Assembly (NCBI GenBank): GCA_047620505.1
Contig: JBLHKS010000036.1
Coordinates: 1-45,674, forward strand
Direction: 5' to 3'
Length of the DNA stretch: 45,674 bases
Source of the DNA: JBLHKS01 sp047620505
Lineage (GTDB): Bacteria; Verrucomicrobiota; Verrucomicrobiia; Verrucomicrobiales; DEV007
Shown in pieces: positions 1 through 7,953 of the stretch. Below the pieces are notes generated by a model. The model searched no databases, had not been told where the DNA came from, and was given only the letters and a program-made list of their open reading frames with translations. Within the stretch, counting starts at the first letter, position 1. Every line of letters begins with the position of its first letter. The position numbers and the translations under genes are program-made.

Positions 1-1272
1 GAAAATCACATCGAAGCGCCGACTCGCCAGCAACTTGTGCTCGTCGTCGCGCGCTCGCTTTACAAAGCAGGAGCTTTTCAACCTCCCGGTGATCTCGCCA
101 CTCAGGTTTCAAAACTCCAGGCTGAAGTCGAATACCGGCCGATTCTCCAAACCATTCTAGATAAGCACTCGACGGAAGACGACCGTTCATGGGCATGCCA
201 GTTCGCGGCGAGTTCGTTAATCGATTCACTGCCAGGAAAGTGCGCGACGATCCCAGCGAAGGATTATGCGGTTCAAGATCAGATCGCGGCGAATCGTTAT
301 GTGGGCGTCGGCATCGTTCTGAACACGAGCGGGGAGGGGATTCCGATGATTGCCAAGGTTTTTCCAAGTGGGCCGATCAGCAAGGTCGGTAGCCGCGATG
401 GCGATGAGATCTGGCAAATCGATGGGGTCGATGTTCGAAAATCTAAGCTCACGGAAGTGATCGAACTGCTTCGCGGCGATATCGGAACGCAGGTCGAGAT
501 GGTCTTGAAGCCGAAGAACGCAAACGCGCGAAAAGTCGTGGTAACTCGGAATGTCGTCCCGATGAAAGCCGTCCAGAAACTGCAGGTTCTCGATGGGAGC
601 CGGATCGGGATCGTCAGCATCGATCAACTCCGGGCGAGCGTGGCGCACGAGCTGAGAAGCATGGAGGCTGAGGTCGCTGAGAAGGGGCTGCAGGGCTTGG
701 TGATCGATTTTCGTAACACGCAGGAGGGACGAGCCCACGACGTTAAGCTTCTCGCCGATGCGCTGTTGTTGGGCGGGGCGATTGGAACGATCGATGATGG
801 AAAAAGTAGGCCGAAAGTTCTCGAGGCCAGCCTGGACGCGGTTTTTGCGGGTCTTGAGCTTGCGGTGCTGGTCGATAGCGACACCTCGGGGACGGTCGAA
901 TGGTTAGCCGCGATTCTTCAGCGTAACCAACGGGCGATCGTTGTCGGCAACCTGACGCCGGGCTCGCCCTACGCGATGGAGGGGTTTCAAATCAAAGATG
1001 AGCCGTTTTTCCTCAAGGTTCCAAGCGCGATTCTCGGTCTAGGCGAAAACGAAAGTCTTGTTCACTGGCGCGTTCTCGAAGACCGCAATAAGAGCGATCG
1101 ACCGATGCCCTGGCTCGGCTTCGCGGGCCAGCGCTGGGGGATCGAGCCGGACATCTGGATTGGCGGCGATTTCTTGAACGAGGCGATGCGAGCGGGAATC
1201 GGGCAGAGCGAAGTTTACATCAAACAAGCGAAGGAAGAACTCGAACGGCGGATCAGCCGCGCCGCGATTTGA
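1..1272 (+). CDS. S41-like peptidase with PDZ domain, catalytically degenerate (5' partial)
   Basis: The frame is open from base 1, so the start lies outside the window; an internal GTG at 37 is in frame but need not be the start. A PDZ domain covers roughly visible residues 99-172 and contains the usual peptide-binding GVGIVL strand. It is followed by a C-terminal processing protease (S41/CtpA) fold. In active family members the catalytic serine sits in an SASASE-type motif and the lysine in a GKG motif a little later. Here the corresponding stretches read DTSGTVEW and VVGNLTPGSP, so the serine position is shifted or replaced and the lysine is absent. I infer a non-proteolytic or binding protein. 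It lies 7 bases before the cytochrome gene on the same strand, probably co-transcribed. The family is fairly sure; loss of activity is inference. Confidence 0.8.
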   Translation, partial: ENHIEAPTRQQLVLVVARSLYKAGAFQPPGDLATQVSKLQAEVEYRPILQTILDKHSTEDDRSWACQFAASSLIDSLPGKCATIPAKDYAVQDQIAANRYVGVGIVLNTSGEGIPMIAKVFPSGPISKVGSRDGDEIWQIDGVDVRKSKLTEVIELLRGDIGTQVEMVLKPKNANARKVVVTRNVVPMKAVQKLQVLDGSRIGIVSIDQLRASVAHELRSMEAEVAEKGLQGLVIDFRNTQEGRAHDVKLLADALLLGGAIGTIDDGKSRPKVLEASLDAVFAGLELAVLVDSDTSGTVEWLAAILQRNQRAIVVGNLTPGSPYAMEGFQIKDEPFFLKVPSAILGLGENESLVHWRVLEDRNKSDRPMPWLGFAGQRWGIEPDIWIGGDFLNEAMRAGIGQSEVYIKQAKEELERRISRAAI

Positions 1273-1279
1273 CCACGAC

Positions 1280-2980
1280 ATGAGCCGATTTTTTGCGATT
1301 TTTCTGGGGCTGTCAGGCTGGATTTCGGCTTCGTTGGCCGAGGGGCTGCGCGCTCCGTCAGCGATGGCGGTGCTCGATAACGGTAAGACGCTGGCCGTGA
1401 CTTTGGAGCGGCGAGGAGGTCTTGCGCTGATCGATCTCGAGAAATTCGAACTCCGCAGCTTCACTGGTTGGGAAGGCGAGTTTACGGATCTCGTTGTGCT
1501 TGAAGACGATCTTCTCCTCGCGACCGATTCGGTAAAAGGCCGCGTAATTTTGATTCGCGTCGAAAATAGCAAAGCGAGCGTGGTCGCAACCGAAGCCGTG
1601 GCGGCTTTTCCGGTAACCGCTGTTGCTCAGCAGAAAGGCGGGATGATTTTTGTCGCCTCGCTCTGGTCGAAGCAGATCACGGCGATCAAACGGGAAGATG
1701 AAAGCAATCTCCAAGTCGCCGGAACGATCGATCTGCCTTTTGAGCCTCGCGAGCAGCTGCTGGTTGCCGACGAAACTCGGCTTGTCGTCGCGGATGCGTT
1801 TGGCGGCAATCTGGCGTTGATCGATACTGACTTGCTCAAGGTCCTCGCGACTCGAAAAATTCAGGGGCACAACATTCGAGGTCTCGCGATGGATCGCGAC
1901 GAGGAGCGTCTGCTGATTTCGCATCAAGATTTGAACCGCCTGGCCCAGACTTCTTTCGATGATGTGCATTGGGGAATGTTTCTGACCAACAAAGTCAGGT
2001 CGGCGTCGATCGAGAGCTTTTTCGCGCCGAATTCGCCGACCGAACTCTGGAGCATCGGCGATGTCGGGCGCGCAGGTGGCGACCCGGACGATCTTCTCGT
2101 TCTGGAAGGCGATCGTATCGTTGTGGCCCTTGCCGGAGTCGGCGAGATTGCGATTGGCGAGTTTGGCGACCGCAATCCGAAACGTATTCAAACCGGTGCC
2201 CGACCCGCATCGATTCTCGTCGACGAATGGCGCGATCGGCTCTTCGTGGCGAACCAGCTGGACGATTTGATCACGGTTATCGACCTGAAATCGGAGGCTG
2301 TTCGCGCGACGATCTCGCTCTCACCTGGAACGCTTCCATCTGCTCAAGCCCGCGGTGAGCAGCTGTTTTTCAACGCGCGCGTCTCGCATGACGGCTGGTT
2401 CAGCTGCCACAGCTGCCACACAAACGGCCATACCAACGGGCTCGTCGCCGACACGATGGGCGATGGCGGATTCAACTCGCCCAAGCAGATTCCTTCATTG
2501 TTCGGCCTGGCTGAAACCGCGCCGTTTGGATGGCTCGGAGGGAAGGAAAGTTTGGCCGATCAGCTGCGTTCTTCGATCCACACGACGATGCGGAATGACC
2601 ACGAAGCTCTCCCTGAACACGACGTCGAAGATTTGGCTGCGTTTCTCAAAACTCTGTCGCCTCCGACGATTCCGACGCCCGCGGATGCTGAGGCGATTGC
2701 TCGTGGCAGCGCGGTTTTCCAAAGTCAGAAATGCGATCGTTGCCATAGCGGGAAAACGCTGACGACAGCTGATGTCTTCGATGTTGACCTGCCGGATGAG
2801 CTCGGAAATCGCGAATTCAATCCGCCGTCTCTGCGCGGAGTCGGCTTACGGCGGAGGTTTTTCCACGATGGCCGGGCAAAGTCGCTTGAGGCTGTTTTTG
2901 CTGAGCTTCAACACCAGCTGGAATCGCCGCTGAGCGATTTGCAGATCGCCGATCTCGTTGCGTTTCTACGGAGCCGGTAG
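1280..2980 (+). CDS. secreted beta-propeller / di-haem cytochrome c protein
   Basis: A 566-residue protein with an N-terminal signal peptide ending near ASLAEG. Residues ~25-355 are YVTN-like beta-propeller repeats. The C-terminal part has two c-type haem motifs, CHSCH (C376, C379, H380) and CDRCH (C485, C488, H489), and resembles the di-haem cytochrome c peroxidase/MauG group. Haem attachment places it outside the cytoplasmic membrane. Propeller plus di-haem fusions are common in PVC bacteria, but the substrate is unknown. The ATG at 1280 follows the upstream stop by 7 bases, suggesting an operon with the S41-like gene. The 3' end converges on the SUMF1 pseudogene with only 19 bases between. 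An AGCAGCTGCT palindrome lies inside the gene at 1752, read as EQLL. Confidence 0.85.
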   Translation: MSRFFAIFLGLSGWISASLAEGLRAPSAMAVLDNGKTLAVTLERRGGLALIDLEKFELRSFTGWEGEFTDLVVLEDDLLLATDSVKGRVILIRVENSKASVVATEAVAAFPVTAVAQQKGGMIFVASLWSKQITAIKREDESNLQVAGTIDLPFEPREQLLVADETRLVVADAFGGNLALIDTDLLKVLATRKIQGHNIRGLAMDRDEERLLISHQDLNRLAQTSFDDVHWGMFLTNKVRSASIESFFAPNSPTELWSIGDVGRAGGDPDDLLVLEGDRIVVALAGVGEIAIGEFGDRNPKRIQTGARPASILVDEWRDRLFVANQLDDLITVIDLKSEAVRATISLSPGTLPSAQARGEQLFFNARVSHDGWFSCHSCHTNGHTNGLVADTMGDGGFNSPKQIPSLFGLAETAPFGWLGGKESLADQLRSSIHTTMRNDHEALPEHDVEDLAAFLKTLSPPTIPTPADAEAIARGSAVFQSQKCDRCHSGKTLTTADVFDVDLPDELGNREFNPPSLRGVGLRRRFFHDGRAKSLEAVFAELQHQLESPLSDLQIADLVAFLRSR

Positions 2981-2999
2981 CCGCCAGCAGCTGGTGGGT

Positions 3000-4094
3000 T
3001 CACCTTTTATCGACGATCACGTTTTCTTCGCCGCGCCCGGAATTCCAGATTTCGTGCATCTGCTCAGCCGTTGGCGTTTTGAGCGGCCGGATGATTCGAA
3101 AACCGAGCCACTGCGCGTCGGTCAGGTACCAGATCGATTTTTGATTTCTCGGATCATGCTTTTTCCACGCATGGTGGCTTCGAATGCGAACTGCGCTGCG
3201 AAGATCCTCGGGAAAATCGTATCAACTTCCGCCGCGAGTGGACCTTGGGTAGAGATTCTTCCCGGGTTTAACGTAAGTCGAGATCCCACTCGCCGCTTCA
3301 GTTGCCGGTCTTGTGTAGGCGTCTTCAAAATAGGCGTCGAGCGTCCATTCGATCAGGTTTCCGTGCATATCGTGAAGCCCCCAAGGGTTAGGGAGCTTCG
3401 AGCCGACCTTCTGATACTTGTCGAGTGCGTTGCCGAAATACCAAGCGTACTGGTCAGCCTTCTTCGGATCGTCACCCCAGCTGTAGGCTGTTGTCGTTCC
3501 CGCGCGGCAGGCGTATTCCCATTCTGCTTCGGTCGGAAGTCGATAAAAGTGGCCCGTTTGTGCGCTTAGCCATTGGCAGTATTTCAGCGCTGCATGCTGA
3601 GTCATCGAGATCGCTGGAAATCCCTTCCTCCCCATGCCGAAACTCATATCTGTATAGGTAGGCTCGGACGGACCGGACATGATTTCATGAAGCGGATCTT
3701 CCTTCGCAAACGTTCGACCGAACGCTTTGGCCGCAGCCTCAATATATGGCTCAAACTCGTCCCAACTCACTTCGCATTTCCCCATCCAGAACGGCTCAAC
3801 GTGCACCTTACGCTGAGGACCTTCGTTTTTTCTGCGATCCTTTTCATCTTCCGGGCTGCCTTGGAGAAACTCGCCGGCAGGGATCGGAATCATCGAAAAT
3901 TCCGCCTTGGAAACCGGAATAACCGCCTTGTAAGGCTCCATTTCGGATTCCTCAATCTGTAGTGTGCGCTCTTCGATGAACGCATGGATCAAGCCAGTCA
4001 GTTCTTCGCCGTCCGGCTTGATCGACTCTTGAGCGCGCGAGCTTGCTAAGCCAAAAACCAGACCAAGAGAAGCCGTTAAAAGAGGCAGTTTCAT
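3000..4094 (-). pseudogene. secreted SUMF1-domain protein interrupted by an in-frame TGA
   Basis: The frame from the ATG at 4094 encodes a signal peptide and a SUMF1 (formylglycine-generating-enzyme-like) domain with the motifs IPIPAGEF, LPTEAEWEYACRAGTT and NPWGLHDMHGN. At 3222-3224 a TGA interrupts the conserved RGGS(W/Y) segment. The same frame then continues for 74 codons to a TGA at 3000-3002, and this tail matches the paralogue at 5127-6887 closely (YDFPEDLR, SIWYLTDAQWLG, EQMHEIWNSG). The paralogue has TAC (Tyr) at this codon and many family members have Trp (TGG), which is one transition from TGA. Full length would be 364 residues, truncated length 290. The start overlaps the apbE stop by four bases (ATGA), so it is translationally coupled. 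It is either a recent nonsense mutation, a sequencing error, or read-through; no selenocysteine element is evident. Confidence 0.8.
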
Positions 4095-5095
4095 GGTTTT
4101 GATTCGGAATCGAAAGAGGCCTCAAATTCGCCGAGAAAAAGTTCGGCTTCCTCGTCCACAATCCGCGCTGTAGAGCCGGGATATTTCTCCAGCAGCTGCT
4201 GATTCGGCCCGAGCACGCTCAACGCCGTTGCGAGGCTGTCTGTCGTCATCGCATCAGGCGCGATCACGGTCACGCTGCGCCGATGTGTCAGCCCGAGGCC
4301 AGTCTGAGGATCGACGATATGCGAATAGCGCTCGCCGTCCAGTTCGAGGTATTGCTGGGAGTCGCCAGAAGTGCTCACGCCGGCATTCGCGATTCGAACG
4401 AAGCGATCCGGCTCATCCGGGCTGTTCAGGCTGGTGATTCCGATTCGCCAGCCAGTTTCCCCGGGCGGCGGGTCTCCAACCGCGATATCGCCGCTTGCGG
4501 CCACGATGCAGCGCGGAAATCCGGCTTCACGCATGATTTTCAGTCCTTCGTCCGCAGCGTAGCCTTTGGCGATCCCGCCGAGAAAAACCCGAACCTGATC
4601 AATCGCGATTTCGCCCGTTCCATCCGGATTCAGCTTCAGATGCTGTCGACCGATCTGGGCAAACGCGCGTTTCAGATCATTTTCGTCAGGCAATTCCTGA
4701 TCGCGGTCCGCGCGTCGCCAGAGATGGATCAGCGTGCCGATCGTCACGTCGAAAGCCCCGTCGGTGTGCTCCGCGAGTTCCTGAGCTTTCGTCAGGACCT
4801 CGTAAAGCTCCGGGCTCAGCTTGACTCGGGTGCCGGGCGGATGATGACAGAATCGAAGAACCTCGCTGTCCCCATCGTAATCGGAGAAAATCGCCTCAAG
4901 CGCGCGAACCCGCTCCATCACCTTTTTCGACGCTTTTTCGGCCGCCTTGCCGTCCTCAGCGTAGACCCGGATGAGGAAAGTCGTCCCCATCGCGTGATCG
5001 CGGAACTGCAGCAGCTGCTGGTCGGCTCCGCACGCGCTCAACGCGAAAACGAACAAGGCCGCGAGAAAAATCAGTTCCTCGCGGCCTCGTTTCAT
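4091..5095 (-). CDS. apbE: FAD:protein FMN transferase (ApbE family lipoprotein)
   Basis: ApbE enzymes attach FMN covalently to a Thr or Ser of extracytoplasmic flavoproteins. Visible family marks are MGTTF near the N-terminus, the DGAFDVTIG segment, the GGIAKGYAAD motif, the ASGDIAVG segment and the SHIVDPQTG and TTDSLATALSV motifs near the C-terminus. The ATG at 5095 is chosen because it begins a lipoprotein signal with lipobox LSAC; a longer frame back to 5158 overlaps the upstream gene and adds no signal. The gene lies 31 bases after the cytochrome-SUMF1 gene and overlaps the second SUMF1 frame by 4 bases, making a three-gene operon. No clear FMN-acceptor motif (DGxSGAT type) was found in its neighbours, so its target is probably elsewhere. 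Two AGCAGCTGCT palindromes lie inside the gene. Confidence 0.93.
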   Translation of the reverse strand: MKRGREELIFLAALFVFALSACGADQQLLQFRDHAMGTTFLIRVYAEDGKAAEKASKKVMERVRALEAIFSDYDGDSEVLRFCHHPPGTRVKLSPELYEVLTKAQELAEHTDGAFDVTIGTLIHLWRRADRDQELPDENDLKRAFAQIGRQHLKLNPDGTGEIAIDQVRVFLGGIAKGYAADEGLKIMREAGFPRCIVAASGDIAVGDPPPGETGWRIGITSLNSPDEPDRFVRIANAGVSTSGDSQQYLELDGERYSHIVDPQTGLGLTHRRSVTVIAPDAMTTDSLATALSVLGPNQQLLEKYPGSTARIVDEEAELFLGEFEASFDSESKP

Positions 5096-5126
5096 GAGAA
5101 TTTCAGTCTGAAGTTTGGGCGACCGT

Positions 5127-6887
5127 TCAGTCGGCCATCTCGTTTTCTTCGCCAGCACCCGAATTCCAGATTTCGTGCATCTGCTCCGGAGTTGGCGTTT
5201 CGAGCGGGCGGACGATCCGCATTCCGAGCCACTGAGCGTCGGTCAAATACCAGATCGACTTCGGCAACTGCGGGTCCTTTTTCTTCCAGGAATGGTGAGT
5301 CCGAATGCGGCTGGAGCTGCGAAGATCTTCCGGATAATCATAGTAGCTTCCGCCGCGAACAGTCCTCGGATAAAGATCTTCGCCCGGCTTAACGTAAGGA
5401 ACCAGCCCACTCGCGCCTTCAGTCACCGGCCGAGTGTAGCCATCGGCAAAGTAAGCGTCCAGCGTCCACTCAAACACGTTTCCGTGAACATCGTAGAGCC
5501 CCCAGGGATTCGGCAGCTTCGTCCCGACCTTCTGATACTTGTCGTTAGCGTTGTCGAAGAACCAGGCATACTTGTCCATCTCTTTGGGATCATCGCCCCA
5601 GCTGTAAGCGGTAGTCGTGCCGGCGCGGCAGGCGTATTCCCATTCGGCTTCGGTCGGCAGACGATAATAATGGCCCGTCTGGGCGCTGAGCCACTCGCAA
5701 TATTTGAGAGCCGCGTGCTGGCTCATGCTGATCGCCGGAAAACCCTTCATCCCCATGCCGAAACTCATTTCGGTGTAGGCGGTCGTTGGCGACGAAACGA
5801 GTTCCTCCAGAGAATCCTCGGCTGACCAGGTCTGACGGCTACCGTCTTTGTTGCGAGCGTCGTCGGTCGACATGAACGGCTCGTACTCGTCCCAAGTGAC
5901 CTCAAATTTGCCCATCCAGAACGGCGCGATTTCCACCTGCCGCTGCGGTCCTTCGTTCTTCTTGCGATTCTTTTCAGAATCCGGGCTGCCCATCGTGAAC
6001 TCGCCACTTGGAATCGGAATCATTTCGAACGTCACGCCAGTTTCGGTGATCGTTTCGGTATAAGGCTTCATTTCGCCCTCTTTCTTCTCCTTCGAATTTT
6101 CGACGATGTTCTCTCGGATCCGAGTGACGAGCGCGATGTCATCCGGGTTGCGAGTGAAGTTGCCTTCGGCCAGCTCGAAACCGTCTTGCCAAGGCGCACC
6201 GGCCTCAGCCCATCGGCGGATGACCTGAACTTCGGCGTCGATGAACGGTCCGCCGCGCTTGATCAGCGGTCCGATCACTTTCGCGAAATCAGGCTCGGTT
6301 TCGGCTCCAATTTCCGGCACTTCCGGATTTTCATCGCCGAATTTTCCACCCTTCGGCCAGTCGGCCCCTTGCTCAGCCCAAAGCTTGATCAAATCGAGCT
6401 TCGCGCCCTCAAACGGACCGCCCTTTTTCAAAACGGGCACGATCCCTGCGGTGAAATTCACGCGACTGCCCTCAATCAGCGAAACTTTGTCCGGCCATTC
6501 GGCGCCCTGCGTCACCCAGGCCAGAATCAGATCCTGCTGATGCGAATTCAGCGGCTGCTGATGTTCAGGCGGCATCACCTCATCGTAATCGTCTCCATCG
6601 TCAGGAATCAGCGTCGTCATCCACCAGACGGGAGTTTCGCCCTTTTTCCCGGCAACGATCGCCGGGCTGTAAGACGAGCCGCCCTTGAAAGCGGCCTCTT
6701 TGCTATCGAGCCGGTATTTTCCACCGCGCTCTTCTTCGTTCTCGCCGTGGCAACCCACGCAGGAAGCTTCAAAGATCGGTTTGATGTCGCGGACGAAGTC
6801 AATTTTGCGCTCAATCTCGGCCTGGAGTGAGCAGCAGCTGCTGGCGGCAAAAGCCAGGGCGGAGGCGATGGCGGTTCGGGATTTCAT
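5127..6887 (-). CDS. secreted single-haem cytochrome c / SUMF1 fusion protein
   Basis: A 586-residue protein with a signal peptide (about 24 residues, including an SSCC run encoded by the recurrent palindrome). It has a planctomycete-type cytochrome c domain with CVGCH (C43, C46, H47), then three degenerate repeats ending in WVTQGAEWP, WAEQGADWP and WAEAGAPWQ. A SUMF1 domain follows from about residue 285 to 570 (MIPIPSGEFTMGSP, LPTEAEWEYACRAGTT, RGGSYYDYPEDLR). The paired cysteines that true sulfatase-activating FGE carries after RGGS are not present, so I do not think it matures the window's sulfatases. It is the first gene of the minus-strand operon with apbE and the interrupted SUMF1 paralogue. 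The arrangement suggests a periplasmic redox protein; the substrate is unknown. Confidence 0.85.
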   Translation of the reverse strand: MKSRTAIASALAFAASSCCSLQAEIERKIDFVRDIKPIFEASCVGCHGENEEERGGKYRLDSKEAAFKGGSSYSPAIVAGKKGETPVWWMTTLIPDDGDDYDEVMPPEHQQPLNSHQQDLILAWVTQGAEWPDKVSLIEGSRVNFTAGIVPVLKKGGPFEGAKLDLIKLWAEQGADWPKGGKFGDENPEVPEIGAETEPDFAKVIGPLIKRGGPFIDAEVQVIRRWAEAGAPWQDGFELAEGNFTRNPDDIALVTRIRENIVENSKEKKEGEMKPYTETITETGVTFEMIPIPSGEFTMGSPDSEKNRKKNEGPQRQVEIAPFWMGKFEVTWDEYEPFMSTDDARNKDGSRQTWSAEDSLEELVSSPTTAYTEMSFGMGMKGFPAISMSQHAALKYCEWLSAQTGHYYRLPTEAEWEYACRAGTTTAYSWGDDPKEMDKYAWFFDNANDKYQKVGTKLPNPWGLYDVHGNVFEWTLDAYFADGYTRPVTEGASGLVPYVKPGEDLYPRTVRGGSYYDYPEDLRSSSRIRTHHSWKKKDPQLPKSIWYLTDAQWLGMRIVRPLETPTPEQMHEIWNSGAGEENEMAD

Positions 6888-6995
6888 GAAGTTTGTTTGG
6901 GTCGATTCAGGACTTTGCTTGTGAGCGTCGACTGGATTGGACGCGCCGGAAGCGCGAACCAGTAGTCAGAAATCACTGTCGGGCAAACCAAATCC

Positions 6996-7025
6996 TTGCG
7001 GCGGCGAAGACGGTTAGTTCATAAT
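6996..7025 (+). promoter_or_regulatory. putative sigma70-type promoter of thrH
   Basis: TTGCGG at 6996-7001 and CATAAT at 7020-7025 are separated by 18 bases, about 80 bases before the chosen thrH start. The 218-base divergent gap (6888-7105) must also hold the promoter of the minus-strand cytochrome-SUMF1 operon, which I could not place. Confidence 0.35.
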
Positions 7026-7105
7026 TCATCGAGACTTCACACAGACTTCACGAAAGCTGATTGGAGATTGCGTTCGTCAGTCTCCCGTACAACGTGCGCG
7101 CCGCC

Positions 7106-7729
7106 ATGCAATTAGCCTGTCTCGACCTCGAAGGAGTCCTCATCCCGGAAATCTGGATTAATTTCGCCGAAAAAACGGGGATCGAGAAGCTTCGTGAAAC
7201 CACGCGCGAAGTCCCGGATTACGACGTGCTCATGCGGCAACGCCTGCGGCTTCTGGAGGAGAACAACCTCGGTATCGCCGACATTCAGGCGGTCATCGCC
7301 GAGCTGACGCCGCTCGAAGGTGCCTACGATTTCCTCAATCGGCTCAAGGAGCACTTCCAGGTGGTCATCCTGTCGGACACGTTCTACGAATTCGCCGCGC
7401 CGCTGATGAAGCAGCTCGACTACCCGACGCTCTTCTGCCACAAGCTCGAAATCAGTGACGACGGCAAGGTCCTGAACTATCTCCTTCGTCAGCCGGATCA
7501 AAAGCGGAAGTCCGTTCAAGCTTTCCATCAGCTGAATTTCAAAGTCATCGCCGCTGGAGATTCTTACAACGACACTACGATGCTGAGCGAAGCCGACGCC
7601 GGGATTCTCTTCCGCCCGCCGGACAACGTCATCGCCGAGTTTCCGCAGTTTCCGGTGACGCGGGAATACGATGAACTGCTGGCGGCGTTTCTTGAGGCGC
7701 AGAGCGGGATCGGCGTCGAACAGTCGTAG
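7106..7729 (+). CDS. thrH: ThrH: phosphoserine phosphatase / homoserine phosphotransferase (HAD family)
   Basis: HAD-superfamily enzyme closely resembling ThrH, which removes phosphate from phosphoserine and can transfer it to homoserine, linking serine and threonine synthesis in the cytoplasm. The nucleophile motif is DLEGVL near the N-terminus (first Asp = residue 7). Motif II is in VVILSDTFYEF, the conserved Lys follows in DQKRKS, and motif III/IV is AAGDSYNDTTM. The ATG at 7106 is preferred over 7061 because it gives the usual ThrH N-terminus, a strand directly followed by the DxE motif. At 207 residues it matches the family length. It stands alone, with the minus-strand membrane-protein gene converging on it. 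Confidence 0.93.
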   Translation: MQLACLDLEGVLIPEIWINFAEKTGIEKLRETTREVPDYDVLMRQRLRLLEENNLGIADIQAVIAELTPLEGAYDFLNRLKEHFQVVILSDTFYEFAAPLMKQLDYPTLFCHKLEISDDGKVLNYLLRQPDQKRKSVQAFHQLNFKVIAAGDSYNDTTMLSEADAGILFRPPDNVIAEFPQFPVTREYDELLAAFLEAQSGIGVEQS

Positions 7730-7791
7730 ATAAGGGTCTCCGCACCCGTCACGAAGCCCTTCCAGGCGAGCACGAATTCGGGCCCTTTCGC

Positions 7792-7941
7792 TTACTTTCC
7801 GGTTTTCCTGCGCGCGGCGTAGAAACTCCAGTGCACCAAAATGCACAGCAAAAGGAGGTAGCCGAGGCTATTCTCCTTTTGAATATGGACGACGCCCATG
7901 ACGGCGAAACAGATCGAGATGACGATATTCAGGATGATCAT
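7792..7941 (-). CDS. 49-residue integral membrane protein (hypothetical)
   Basis: A short frame from ATG 7941 to TAA 7792-7794. Residues 1-18 are almost entirely hydrophobic, a short polar stretch (HIQKENSLG) follows, then a second hydrophobic run, and the end is basic (ARRKTGK), so it should form a two-helix hairpin in the membrane with the C-terminus inside. It begins 12 bases after the stop of the large PQQ-propeller gene, in the same direction, so it is likely the last gene of that transcript. I do not recognise a family. Support is the membrane topology and tight spacing; no strong ribosome binding site is visible. Confidence 0.55.
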   Translation of the reverse strand: MIILNIVISICFAVMGVVHIQKENSLGYLLLLCILVHWSFYAARRKTGK

Positions 7942-7953
7942 CCGACCCGCTTT

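Noticed and set aside
3222..3224. Selenocysteine codon in the SUMF1 frame
   Set aside because: The paralogue has Tyr and other family members Trp, not Cys, at this position, and no SECIS-like hairpin is evident right after the TGA.
3122..3328. Short minus-strand frame starting with MKTPTQDR
   Set aside because: It is out of frame with the tail of the SUMF1 gene, which in its own frame matches the paralogue; the other frame is a shadow.
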